Source of the DNA: Cryptomeria japonica
Taxonomy: Eukaryota > Streptophyta > Pinopsida > Cupressales > Cupressaceae
Assembly: GCF_030272615.1 (NCBI RefSeq)
Contig: NC_081413.1
Coordinates: 187,330,669 to 187,394,668, forward strand
Direction: 5' to 3'
Length of the DNA stretch: 64,000 nucleotides
Within the stretch, counting starts at the first letter, position 1, and each line of letters begins with the position of its first letter. Made by a program: the position numbers and the translations under genes. The notes below the pieces were generated by a model. The model did not search any database, had not been told where the DNA came from, and saw nothing but the letters and a program-made list of their open reading frames with translations. Positions 1 through 9,929 of the stretch are shown in pieces.

Positions 1-710
1 CGAAATTTCAGTGCTTTATTCAAATTTTTGCAGTCTGTGACTTTTGAAATTAAGTGTTTAATTGAAACAACTTTGATTTCTGCTTTCAAAATTGAATTTT
101 GCATGAAATTGAGTCAATTTTTAAATTTCAAAGCTTGCATTGCTTTTAGTATTCCCTCTAAAATCATAAAATTCAAAATTTCAGTTTCCCTCTCTTTTTC
201 AAAATTCAAATTTTGCATTTTTCAACAATCTTGGTAGGGTTCAATTTTGAGATTGCAACTTTAATTTGGCCTATCTACAGATTGTAAAATCACTCAATTT
301 TTTTAGATTAGCTTTAAAATCATCATAACTTTCATCCCTGAAAATTTTGAAAAAAGTTGCGAGGACCGTGTGCACTCCGTTCGCCACGGTCCTTGACATT
401 TTTTCCAAAATTTCGGGAGATTGTCATGATTGCATTTAACAACTTAAATCTAGGAGATTGGTTGATTTTATTGAAATTTGCTACCTCTAAATTCGAAAAT
501 AAATTCAAAATTCAAGATTTAAATTTTCAAGATAACAATTAAAATTAAGTGCTACCCCCTTGGCCCTAATTTTCAATTGTGCCTACCTTTCTTGGAAGTT
601 GTGTTTCCCTCTTCTTTCACAAAGTTCATATTGGATAATCATTATCTCATTGTTCAATTTTGCCAACTTTATTTTCAAAATTCAAAATCTTCTCTCTCTC
701 TCTCTAGTGC
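1..710 (+). other. T1 untranslated leader (partial)
   Basis: AT-rich sequence without a credible ORF lies between the missing 5' LTR and the gag start. It aligns with the reverse complement of the T2 leader pieces at 29040-29530 and 45421-45980. It contains a strong stem-loop at 363-392, described separately. A CT-rich run (about 690-708) directly precedes the gag ATG. Confidence 0.75.
363..392 (+). other. Stem-loop in T1 leader, also present in the LTR
   Basis: GGACCGTG at 363-370 pairs perfectly with CACGGTCC at 385-392 around a 14-base loop. A close relative of the whole 30-base motif occurs in the T1 LTR (about 5748-5777), in the T2 leader (29371-29398, minus) and in both T2 LTRs (about 17603-17633 and 46379-46408, minus). 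It is therefore repeated within each transcript. Its function is unknown; a packaging or dimerisation signal is one possibility. Confidence 0.6.
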
Positions 711-3683
711 ATGAGTTTTACAACAATAAGCCCTACTTACACTATTCCTGTTAGACGAAGCCTTAGAATTACTTTCCAAGGTTTAATTACCGAGGAGATG
801 GAACCTAATTTGAATGGCCTTTTTAACGAGGACATGGGTAATTCCTCTAATCCTCTTAATGATGAAGAAGCTCTCCATGAGGTTTTTGTAGAACAACTTT
901 CGAAATTGGATAATCAATTTGATGATTTTCAGCAATGGATGTCTCAAGAATACCTCGATAGTGAAGCTCTTCCATTAATTGAGGGTCTAAAACGTATAGT
1001 TCAAAGTGATAAGAATGGAATTGATATTTTACGTAGTATTGCACACATCATGGATTCGAATGTGATGCCTATGAAGAGTTGTGCTGAAACTTTAGGTTAT
1101 ACACAACCTCCTACTCAAGTCAATCATTCTATTCCTTTGACAACTTCTATTGCTAGTATACCTACTTTTACATCAAACATAATGACTACTTCAATACAAA
1201 ACATTTCACCTATGATCACCAGTCATGGGGGCAATCCTTCTTCTTCAATCAACCCTCTTCCTTCATTCAATCCAACTTCTTCATTCATTCCTTCAATGAG
1301 TGTTCCTATTACATCTCCACAAATGAACATGATGCAAGGGGGCAATTCATTTAACCATTCCATTCCTCCTTGTAGTGTTCCTTCTTTCCAATCATCTCCT
1401 ATGACTAACCATCATAGTGTCCCACCACCTTACTCTCAATCAATACCTTCTTTCAATGACATAATACCTCCATCACAATCTAACATGTCTAATATGAACT
1501 CTTCGACTGAAGCGACCATTAACAATCTTGCACAAACTATCTCTTCTTTACAGCAACAAATTGCCTCTATGAATCAATCTAAGTTTAGTGTGCCCACATT
1601 TGATGTTGCGAGCCCACTTTCTCTTGACATTGTTCGAGCTATCCCTCCTAAGCATGTTGAAATCCCACAATTGGAGCTTTATAATGGTAAAGGTGATCCT
1701 CTAACACATGTTAAGACCTTTCAAACAATATGTACTGATTTTGCTCATGACCAAAGGTTGCTTGCAAAACTATTTACTAGAACATTAGGAGATAAGGCTC
1801 TACAATGGTATTGCTCGTTGCCTTCCTATTCTATTACTTCTTTCCAACAACTTGCAAATGCTTTTATTCAACAATTTCAAAACAATATAGGTCCTAAAGT
1901 TACTTTGATTGATTTAATGCATTGTAAAAAAGGTGTTAAAGAAAAAGTGACTGATTTCATTGGTAGATATAAGCATTTGTGTGCTCAAATTTCTTTTCCA
2001 GTACCTGACAATGATATTCAAAGAATCTTTATTTCTAATTTACAAAAAGATATTAGAGAAAAACTTCTATTTTCTGAGTTTACTTCTTTCCAACAGTTGT
2101 GTGCAACTCTTCACAATTATCAACTGACTGTGAGTCAAATGGAACAAGCAAATCCTATGGCTCCGAGTGATAAGGGTGATAGTAGTCAACAACCATTTGG
2201 GAAGTTTAAACTGAACAGAGGGTTCATCAAGTTCAATGAAAACATCACCAACAACAATGTGAATGCAACATTAGGTGTGTATCCTATTTCTAAGTTTTTC
2301 AAGAAAGAAAGAGAGTTTTCTCCGTTGAATGAATCATTGCATAGTATTATGAATAAGTTATTGGAACGAAATGTGCTTACTCTCCCTCCTATAAAGAAAA
2401 TAGATCCTGCAAAGATGAATTCACCCTATTTTGATAACAAATCTTTTTGTCAATTTCATCGTCAACTTGGGCATGATACTGAAAAATGTTTTGCTTTAAA
2501 GGGTAAAATTCAAGATTTGATTGATAATAATACTATCTCTATTTTAGGTGTGAATGATAAAGGCAACACATCTGTAGCTCTTCCTAACCAAAAACTTAAG
2601 ATTTTTACTGATCCATTACCTTCTCATGCCTCTAATGTGATTGAGACTAACGATTCCTCTTTCTCACCTGATGGTCTTGTGTCTATGACTCCGAATGTGG
2701 TTAACTTTGTAGAGCAGCAGAAAATCCCTAAAGAGTCTTCCATCACATTTGATTCTAGTGAAACTATCAGGGCACCTGATGGTTCTTTATATATAGTTGC
2801 AAAAGTCAAGAATACACCTTGCCGTGGAGTGTTAATTGATCCTTCTTGCATGGTTAATGTCATTACTGAAGAATTTCTTTTTACTTTGCAAGTGATCTAT
2901 GACAAAACAAATGTGGTTGTGAAACAATTTGATGCATTTTCTTCTCTTGCAATTGGTTCTATTACATTACCTATTGAGGTCCATAACAAATCCCTTGATG
3001 TGAGCTTTTCTATTATTCCATCATCCGAACAATTTCATGTGAAGCTAGGCTATCCTTGGCTATCTTCCATGAAAGCTATTGCTTCTCCTATTCACAAGTG
3101 TTTGAAATTTCCCCATAATGGTGAAGTTGTTACTGTCAATCATAGTCTCTTTAAACCAGCTGAAAGAACTTCTAGCGTTCCTATTGATTATTTTTGGCCT
3201 AAACAATTTCAATCTCTTCCACCGCGAAGTGATCATCTTTTCAAATCTTATCAAAATTGGAAAAAAGATATGATCCTATCTCTAAGTGAACCTAGAACAC
3301 CCAAACTTGATATTCCTATAATTCTTGAGAAGGAATCTCTTCCTTTGAAAGATAAAACTAATTTCTTTCCTCAAGAAGATTCCCAACCCATCCCTATGGA
3401 TGTGACTATGCCTATGTCTAATAAACTTTCTAAAGGTAGACCTATACCTCCTCGTCATGATGGACTTGGTCTCCTTCCTAAACCAAATATTCCTCCTTTA
3501 TATGGAGTAGTTCCTCCTCCTTCCTCTTATAGAGAGAAGAGACCTTCCTCTCCTCCTATCGTCCAACCTAAGAGACCACAACCTAAACACCCAAGTGATA
3601 AGGATGAGAACATTCCTCCTCCTCAATCTTCTCAACTTCCTACTAAGACTAGACAAAATTGTTCTGCGCGTGAACGCCGATGA
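711..3683 (+). CDS. Gag-like polyprotein of a TR-GAG element (990 codons open)
   Basis: The ATG at 711 is matched by the first ATG of the T2 copy (both begin MSFTTISPTY), which supports the start. Residues about 130-290 are Ser/Pro/Asn-rich and low in complexity. Residues about 315-470 form a retrotransposon gag (capsid-like) domain, with LYNGKGDP near 323 followed by the FQTxCTDF and ALQWYCSLP blocks. A zinc knuckle of CX2HX4HX4C type spans C580-C593. A retropepsin-like fold follows, but the expected D-S/T-G is D710-P-S-C, so it is probably not catalytic. A block near 780 (LGYPWL) and a Pro-rich tail (about 905-985) end the open part. The TGA at 3681-3683 falls where Arg is expected, so the ancestral ORF ran on to 4148. 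Confidence 0.85.
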   Translation: MSFTTISPTYTIPVRRSLRITFQGLITEEMEPNLNGLFNEDMGNSSNPLNDEEALHEVFVEQLSKLDNQFDDFQQWMSQEYLDSEALPLIEGLKRIVQSDKNGIDILRSIAHIMDSNVMPMKSCAETLGYTQPPTQVNHSIPLTTSIASIPTFTSNIMTTSIQNISPMITSHGGNPSSSINPLPSFNPTSSFIPSMSVPITSPQMNMMQGGNSFNHSIPPCSVPSFQSSPMTNHHSVPPPYSQSIPSFNDIIPPSQSNMSNMNSSTEATINNLAQTISSLQQQIASMNQSKFSVPTFDVASPLSLDIVRAIPPKHVEIPQLELYNGKGDPLTHVKTFQTICTDFAHDQRLLAKLFTRTLGDKALQWYCSLPSYSITSFQQLANAFIQQFQNNIGPKVTLIDLMHCKKGVKEKVTDFIGRYKHLCAQISFPVPDNDIQRIFISNLQKDIREKLLFSEFTSFQQLCATLHNYQLTVSQMEQANPMAPSDKGDSSQQPFGKFKLNRGFIKFNENITNNNVNATLGVYPISKFFKKEREFSPLNESLHSIMNKLLERNVLTLPPIKKIDPAKMNSPYFDNKSFCQFHRQLGHDTEKCFALKGKIQDLIDNNTISILGVNDKGNTSVALPNQKLKIFTDPLPSHASNVIETNDSSFSPDGLVSMTPNVVNFVEQQKIPKESSITFDSSETIRAPDGSLYIVAKVKNTPCRGVLIDPSCMVNVITEEFLFTLQVIYDKTNVVVKQFDAFSSLAIGSITLPIEVHNKSLDVSFSIIPSSEQFHVKLGYPWLSSMKAIASPIHKCLKFPHNGEVVTVNHSLFKPAERTSSVPIDYFWPKQFQSLPPRSDHLFKSYQNWKKDMILSLSEPRTPKLDIPIILEKESLPLKDKTNFFPQEDSQPIPMDVTMPMSNKLSKGRPIPPRHDGLGLLPKPNIPPLYGVVPPPSSYREKRPSSPPIVQPKRPQPKHPSDKDENIPPPQSSQLPTKTRQNCSARERR

Positions 3684-4148
3684 AAGCATCATCTTAAAGC
3701 TCGTGCAGCTGCTTCTCAAACTTTGCAATCCCCTAAGACACCTTCAACTAGCATTATTCCATTTTCTCCTCAGCTGAAAATTGAGTCAAAATCTCCTAAA
3801 CATAAGATGTATGATGGTTTTGATCCTGTGTGAGTTAAAGATCCTATTTTTATAAATCTTGATGATGATATAGATGAAAATGTTATTCATGATGAAAATG
3901 TTACTCCTCTTGCTTTTGATAGTGAATATGAATATGTTGATGTTGATAACCATTTATCTAACAAATTTTCTAAAGCACTTATCCTAGCTCCTAGACAAGA
4001 ACAATGTGGCTTGGAACATGAACATAGCCCTTGTTTGGATCTTGTGATAGCTCCATCTACTGTGTTGGATGTTCCTCCTCTAGCATGTTTCCTGCCTTCC
4101 CAAAATATTGATTAGCAAGATTGGGGGGTGGATGACGTGCTAGACTAG
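3684..4148 (+). pseudogene. C-terminal tail of T1 gag after an in-frame stop
   Basis: Translation in the same frame as the upstream ORF continues past the TGA at 3681 to a TAG at 4146-4148, broken only by TGA at 3831-3833 and TAG at 4113-4115. The tail aligns with the T2 product at 19224-19628 (shared EYxDVDxHLS and HEHSPCLD blocks and a common VLD end). At 4113 the T2 copy still has Gln, so this stop is a CAG-to-TAG change. No frameshift is present across all 1145 codons. The tail is acidic and has no domain I recognise. Confidence 0.75.
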
Positions 4149-4899
4149 TTTCATTAGCATAGCAGAGTCTCTCCTCCTCTCTTGATCTCTTTTGTTACTT
4201 CTTCTATGTGTTATTCCCATTCTTCTATTTGTTGTCCTTAGTGTTGTCTACTTGAGGATGATGCAAAGCATTGAGATCTCTTTTGGTCTCTCTCATGTTG
4301 ACTCAAAAGACACGTGTTCCCTTCTTCTAGGTGACCTTCCTTGATTGGGGAATGAAGAACAATTATGCATACATACATATGATATACATGAATTATCATA
4401 CAGCATAGTGACCCCAAGGAAAGCGAAGTCACCTCGTGCTTTGTGTTTTGTGTCTATTATCCTTGGGTTTATCTCACACTTGGGGGCTAAATCTTTGTGA
4501 TAACATGCTCCTTTCCCTTCTCATTTCTTATGTGCATCACTACCTTAAAGCAATCACCCCCGATGAGGCATGTGCGATCGCTTTAACGTAGGGGGCATAC
4601 ACTCCATTCATATCTCTTCAGGATACTTGAAAATTTCTTGGCAAACTTAGCTTTGCCTTGAAAATTTTTGGTATTTTTCTTGCATGACTCATAGTGAGGG
4701 AACCTTACTACTGACAGTCATGGTTCTCCCTTGTGATCTTCCCTTTTACTTTGTCAATCGAAGTCATAAGATCCTTAGTCCACTGGGGGCTTGGTGTATC
4801 TTGCCTCCTTGATGTGGTGAAAGTCTTTCAATGTTGTTTCCTTGTACTTTACCAGAAGTATGGGCGTACGCTTATACTCTCGCTAAAGTGGGGGCTAAA
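4149..4899 (+). other. T1 3' untranslated region and polypurine tract
   Basis: No gene is visible in these 750 bases. The region aligns with the reverse complement of 18474-19223 in T2, including the segment around the run ATGATATACATGA. It ends in a purine-rich tract at 4885-4899 (AAAGTGGGGGCTAAA), directly next to the LTR start at 4900, as expected for the plus-strand primer of reverse transcription. T2 has the same tract at 18474-18488 on the minus strand. Confidence 0.75.
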
Positions 4900-5067
4900 T
4901 GTAGCATCGTAAAATTGTGACACTTGCAATTTCAACTGCATTTGGGTCTTCACGATGGCGGCGCAACGTTGAACCTGAATGGAGACCCCGAAACCTGTTT
5001 ACGACATCAAAAACTACATCTTTCTGCACCTTGGCCTGATCCTCCTTGCACCCTACTGTCCCGGGAG

Positions 5068-5163
5068 GTGGGACCATGGTGCCCAACACCCTGGTCTTTC
5101 AGGACCATGGTGCTCAGTGCCCTGGTCCCTCAGGACCATGGCGCCCAGTGCCCTGGTCCCTGG
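5068..5163 (+). repeat. 31-bp minisatellite in T1 LTR
   Basis: About three and a half copies of a unit of roughly 31 bp contain the core AGGACCATGG followed by CAGTGCCCTGGTCC. The core is close to palindromic. A different but analogous GC-rich array occupies the same LTR position in T2 (18170-18300 and 46950-47070). Confidence 0.75.
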
Positions 5164-5282
5164 CCCTATTTTGGGCCCAGTCTCTTGTTGGGCATCGGGT
5201 CTTCAAGTTTGCAATTTGGAAAATAATGTTCCTAGGTTGGCCTAAGGTCAGAAAAATCAGTCTCCTAACCCTAACTAACAAG

Positions 5283-5289
5283 TATATAA
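5283..5289 (+). promoter_or_regulatory. Putative TATA box of T1 LTR
   Basis: TATATAA followed by a C-rich stretch lies about 385 bp into the LTR, a normal place for the U3 promoter. The T2 LTRs have a weaker TATTTAAG or TATTAAAG at the equivalent place on the minus strand. Confidence 0.55.
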
Positions 5290-6135
5290 ACTCCCATTTG
5301 GATAGGGGTGAGAAACATATGTGTGCAAGAGGTGGAAGCGATAGACAAACATTCAAGCATTCAAGCATTCCTTCAAGCAATTGAGCATTCTAGGTCTCCA
5401 TTCAAGGCTAGGTGTTGTATTCAAGACAAGGATTCAACCATTGAAGAGGAGATCACCTACAACATACAACATACAACATCATTACACCTTCGCATGTAAG
5501 AATACAAACATTCTTACAACAAGGTATCAATACTTGATTACATTACAAACACTTACATTTACAACATTCTCATTCCTTGGTTAATTCCAAAATTGGGGTT
5601 TGACCTGAAGGCAAACCCCTAATCCCTAACCCCCCAATCGTCCTCTCTTTTTTGTGTGTAGGTTGCAGGTACGTGGCTATAATTGAAGATTTGGAATCCT
5701 TGTGCAGAGATGAACAAATCCCCCTTCATTTCGCGGATTTTTCAGAGAATCGTGTGCACTCCGGGCGCCATCGTCCTGTCAACTTTCGCTCAAACTTGTA
5801 GGACAGCATCGTCTCGACATTTTACTACTAATTTCAAGTCCGCAGCTTCATCCCGTGTCCCTATCTCCGTCTACAAGCGAATCTTTCTTACTTTTACATA
5901 CACTCCTAGTTCAATCCTTCTATCTACATTCTTTACAAAAGAGGGTATCCTTGCTGTTTCAACCCTTGAAACTCATTTAGAATTCAATCTTGCATTGTGT
6001 GGGATTGGATCTTGTGAGTTTCAACCCCTCTTTTGAATGTAAAGTCTCTCCTAAGTGAAAACCATCAATCCTAGTGACCTCCTTTCTCTCTCCTTGGAGT
6101 GGGGGAACACCTAGGGTTCGATTTTCCGCTTTACA

Positions 6136-6225
6136 GTCTGATTTCGTTATGGGTTTGATTTTGTTATGGATCTGATTTCGTTATGGATCTGATTTTGATA
6201 TGGGTCCGATTTCGATATGATGCAC
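6136..6225 (+). repeat. 17-bp minisatellite
   Basis: Five imperfect copies of ATCTGATTTCGTTATGG run head to tail immediately after the T1 LTR. T1 seems to have inserted at or next to this repeat. Confidence 0.8.
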
Positions 6226-6379
6226 TGATATGATTCACTAATTGATGCGAATATGTTTCTGATGTGTTTTTTATATGATTTGCATTTTCAAGTTGATTTG
6301 TTTTTTTATTGTTGATAGATTTGATTGAATCGAGAACTAATGATGGATATGTGTTGATTTGCAGGCAGAGCTTGGTGTA

Positions 6380-8360
6380 CTACAGTCATGGGAGTGATTC
6401 ATGAAGCCATGGACACTTATCCCATGCTTGTCATAGGCTGACAAAGATGTGATTGAGAGATGTGGGTTATCCTCTTTACTAGACATGCCTCGTTATATCA
6501 TTAACTCAGGGTTACTGACAACTTTGCTAGAGAGGTGGCACAATGATACTAACACCTTTCATTTGGCGACCGATGAGATGACAGTTATACCAGTGGACTA
6601 TTATTGGATTTTGTGGATTCCTATGGTTGGGGCATTGCTATCCTATGAGAAGATCGAGGAGGGTGGCATAAAGGCTCTTTGCCGTATTTTTCATAATGAT
6701 GAGATTGTGGCCATGAGATCCCATGGCAGGAGTTTTTGGATTTGAGTTACGCTCCGCTACCATCAATATTAGTAGGTTTCATTGGTGGTTTCCTGTGTCT
6801 CGACTGTAGGTCGAAGGGACTAGCCATTGGATGGGGATTGGTTCTAGAGGATATGGTGACGCAGGGACACAGATTTGCATGGGGGTATTGCATGTTGGCC
6901 CACTTATACAAAGAGCTCCACTAGGTAGTATATCTGGGATACACTAGTCTATCAGTTGGGGTGAGATTATTATAGGTGTGGGCTTGTGAGCATAAACCAG
7001 TGTTGAGACTGCTTGTAGATAGGGATAGGCTAGCTGGTCGAGTATATGCATATGGGTATACATGTGTAGTTGTCCAACATAAGTTGGGAAACTAGAGCAC
7101 CGGCAGAGGGCATTGGATGATATTGATACGGTGTTCTGGAGATCGTATATGGATTGTGAGGTGTGGGCAGAGGATGGGCTTGAGATGCCCTATGTATATA
7201 TGTTGAGGTACCTGATTGGGCAGACACCCTTTATTATTGAGTGATTTTCTTATAGCCGCATTCATCGACAGTATGGTAGATAGCAGGGGATACCATAGGG
7301 AGCTTATTTGTATGCTTGTCGGCGATAGGATGTGCTAGAGTGGGGGCCTACCCTAGATAGCAGAGTAGCTGTAGATGAGTAAATGTTCCTGGCAGGACAA
7401 ATATGGGATTACGGGGCCAGGGTAGTGGATGCTGGGATGACAAAGGAGTTCTCAGCCTACTTTGTGACACATGGCATGGCACATATACCTGATCCAGAAG
7501 AGCTGTTGCCAACTTTTGACGATGATGAGGAGGAGCAGCCACAGAGGTGAGGAGGTCCTAGATGGAGAGAGAAGGATGAGGGAGAGGAGGGAGGAGATGG
7601 AGGTGGAGGTGGTGGAGTAGGTAGAGGTGGTGGTGGAGATAGAGGTAGAGGTAGTGGTGGAGATAGAGGTAGAGGTGGTGGTGGAGATGGTAGAGGTGGA
7701 GGTGGTAGAGAGGGTCTTGTTCTTGGTGCAAGTGGGGGTGGGAGGCTAGGTGCGGTGTTAGGTATCATGGGAGGGATAGAGGATGATAGGAGACCTGCCC
7801 AAACAAGGAGATCTGATGTTCTACCTCCACTGACACCTCAGACAAGGACAAGTGTAGGTGGGACTATGAAATAGGTACTCGTTCAGATCAAGGTGCCCAC
7901 CCACTGACAGGATTCACAGATTAGAGTGCTATAGGTCTCAGTGCAAGAGCTGTAGGCACAAGTGTTAGCACAGTAGTGACGGATTATGTAGCTACAGGCA
8001 AAGAGGGATACATCAGTAGAGCGCCAGGGCAAAGCAGAGGCCCTTGCTGATAGGTTAGAGAGAGCCTCGATCGATGCCCCTCTGAGACACACTGAGAGTG
8101 ATATAGTACTTGGCCAAATAGGCCGAGTATTATAGGCATTTGTATGAGGAGATGGTCCATCGAGATCATAGAGCTTGTAGTTATGCTGCAGTGGCATCCA
8201 CTCGATATAGCCGTAGTCATATGAGGATAGAGAGCAGAGGTGTTACGAGGCATGCCCGAAGTGATCCATCTAGTGGAGATAAGGGAGCTAGGACATCTGC
8301 TGTTAGACCATCTGCCTCAGGAGATAGTCATACCCAAGAGACTTATTTTGTTGTATTGAT
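6380..8360 (+). pseudogene. Decayed plant-mobile-domain (PMD) protein gene
   Basis: Open fragments at 6449-6745 and 6736-6924 together resemble the aminotransferase-like plant mobile domain. The best segment is near the end of the second fragment: GHRFAWGYCMLAHLYKELH matches the usual YSWG-x-AxLAxLYRxL block, preceded by a V/L-rich helix block. Downstream the frame is broken by many stops, then becomes Gly/Arg-rich (about 7560-7730, GGGGDRGRG repeats). A later fragment (8140-8360) is Ser/Arg-rich. PMD proteins occur both as host genes and inside MULE or gypsy elements; no transposase or LTR can be tied to this copy. Confidence 0.6.
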
Positions 8361-8385
8361 AGACATGATATACCTTGTACATTTT

Positions 8386-8388
<3 letters not shown>

Positions 8389-8444
<56 letters not shown>
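8389..8444. repeat. (AT)n microsatellite, 28 units
   Basis: An uninterrupted AT dinucleotide run of 56 bp. The Tyr-Ile ORFs that cross it on both strands are artefacts of the repeat. Confidence 0.97.
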
Positions 8445-8449
<5 letters not shown>

Positions 8450-8680
8450 TGATTTTATCTGATCCACATGCGATGTGTTATTGATGATGATATGAGTTAT
8501 GATGCACATTATCTGATATGATAATACAATGAGGATGATTAGATTCTTAGATAATAACGATGTTCTTGATCTCTTAATGTTGATTATTATATGATCACGT
8601 GAATGCATGATTTGTGATGGAATGATGTATTGTGTTTTCTTTGATATGAGATGTGATGTTATCTTAATATTATGATTTGT

Positions 8681-8812
8681 GAGATGTATCTTGAAAATGA
8701 GATGTATGATAATGATAATGATGTTAGATGTATCTTGAAAATGAGATGTATGATAATGATAATGATGTGAGATGTATCTTGAAAATGAGATGTATGATAA
8801 TGATAATGATAT
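8681..8812. repeat. 44-bp tandem repeat, three copies
   Basis: Three nearly identical 44-bp units beginning GAGATGTATCTTGAAAATGA start at 8681, 8725 and 8769. The flanking sequence from 8450 is rich in GATGAT and otherwise featureless. Confidence 0.9.
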
Positions 8813-8882
8813 GAGACTAATGCAAGATTAAAATGATATGCAACTTATTGTAAGTTTAAGATAATATGCAACTTAATGAAAT

Positions 8883-8960
8883 TGTATGCAACTAAATGAT
8901 CACTTTAATTTTGTCGTTGTCTGTATGCAACTAAATGATCACTTTAATTTTGTCATTGTC
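8883..8960. repeat. 39-bp tandem duplication
   Basis: TGTATGCAACTAAATGATCA and the next 19 bases occur twice in a row (8883-8921 and 8922-8960) with one difference. It lies at the left edge of recognisable G3 3' UTR sequence. Confidence 0.9.
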
Positions 8961-9929
8961 ATTCTTGTTTTGTCACTTGTTTGTGCTCTTTTTTTCATCA
9001 TTAAGCTTTTGATATGTTGAAAGTTAACACAAGCATCATGGTATAATTGAACCATAATGACCCGAGTAAAACTTACATGGATTTTTGATATTGCAAGATG
9101 ACACAAGCATCGAGGTACAATTGAACCAAGATGACCCGAGTGTTGCTTGTGTAAAACAGACAAGAGTTAGCCATTTTATGTGCAAAATGGAAAATATCTT
9201 CAATGATATGTTTCCAATCATGTCTCAAGACAAATTTGCACCATACAAATTATCGCCTCATAGACAAAAAACCAAAGAAAATACCAGATTCCTTCGTTGC
9301 TTCTCTATCTCAGTGCAGCCTTGAGTAGCTCAGGAGATCTAATGATTCAGAAATCAAGATACAAATAGTAAAAAATTCATGCCAAATGTAAATAAATCAT
9401 CCATCGTGTGTGTGTTGAAGTTGTAGTTGGATAATGATCCTATTTTCTAGTTCGATGAGTAGTTTTGACAATGCTTTCCCTAGTATGTTGCGATCCTTGT
9501 TTGTCATTTGAATGCTAAAGTGAGATGAATGCTGCCCCCAATTATGGACACTCATTGATGTGGATACATATGTTGCTCACCAAGCCATGGTGGGATATGA
9601 TATGAATAAATGTTTAGACAATCAAGGACAATGACTATGCTAAGTATGTCTGGGATGATGCTGCGTGTATAAGTGTTTGGCGATGGCTATTGGCTTAGAC
9701 CAGATGGATCAAAGATATGATGTGAGTAATGATAGATAGAGGAGCTGTTCTCTCATAAATAGCACCTATTGCCAAATTTTCACTACTTGTTTATATTGCA
9801 CCTTTTGATATGATTTTCATTTTTTTGTATTTTTCTGATTTTTTGATGTTTTTGTATTTTTTTTGGTTTTTTTGTTTTTTTTGTATTTTTCTTGATCCGT
9901 GCATTGGATGACTCAAGTGTAGAACTTCT
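8961..9929 (-). other. G3 3' untranslated region
   Basis: No gene is visible. About 9005-9290 aligns with 51665-51960 of G4 (shared segments around AAGATGACCCGAGTGTTG and CAAATTTGCACCATA). A T-rich stretch at 9815-9895 (A-rich on the transcribed strand) lies just after the end of pol, as it does in G4 at 52480-52690. Confidence 0.65.

Larger units (their letters stand above)
1..6135 (+). mobile_element. T1: gag-only LTR retrotransposon (TR-GAG type), 5' end outside window
   Basis: The element reads leader, a single gag-like ORF, 3' UTR, polypurine tract and 3' LTR. No protease, RT, RNase H or integrase module with recognisable catalytic motifs follows the gag. The second copy T2 (17231-47226, minus strand) has the same order and also lacks pol, so the absence is a property of the family and not a deletion in this copy. 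Such elements must borrow reverse transcriptase and integrase from autonomous relatives. The 5' LTR and PBS lie left of the window. The five bases after the 3' LTR (GTCTG, 6136-6140) would be one half of the TSD; the other half cannot be seen. Confidence 0.85.
4900..6135 (+). repeat. T1 3' LTR (1236 bp)
   Basis: It begins TGTAGCATCG directly after the polypurine tract and ends CTTTACA. It aligns over its whole length with both T2 LTRs (17231-18473 and 46000-47226, opposite strand), which fixes both ends. A TATA box (TATATAA) lies at 5283-5289. A G/C-rich minisatellite at about 5068-5163 sits upstream of it. The gag-family stem-loop motif recurs at about 5748-5777, downstream of the likely transcription start. 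Short ORFs inside the LTR are not conserved and are left out. Confidence 0.88.

Noticed and set aside
2624-2863. Minus-strand ORFs inside T1 gag (also 856-1044, 3060-3254, 3498-3728)
   Set aside because: Shadows of the 990-codon gag ORF on the opposite strand, not conserved in T2.
5683-6036. 117-codon ORF inside the T1 LTR
   Set aside because: The corresponding frame in both T2 LTRs is broken, so it is chance openness.
7457-7768. Pro/Ser-rich minus-strand ORF
   Set aside because: It is the antisense of the Gly/Arg-rich tail of the PMD remnant; no start context or homologue is visible.
8303-8608. Tyr/Ile-repeat ORFs on both strands
   Set aside because: They are translations of the (AT)28 microsatellite.
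8450-8880. Possible 3' LTR of G3
   Set aside because: It shows no similarity to 49802-50925 and no TG..CA ends; it consists of GATGAT-rich and 44-bp repeats.
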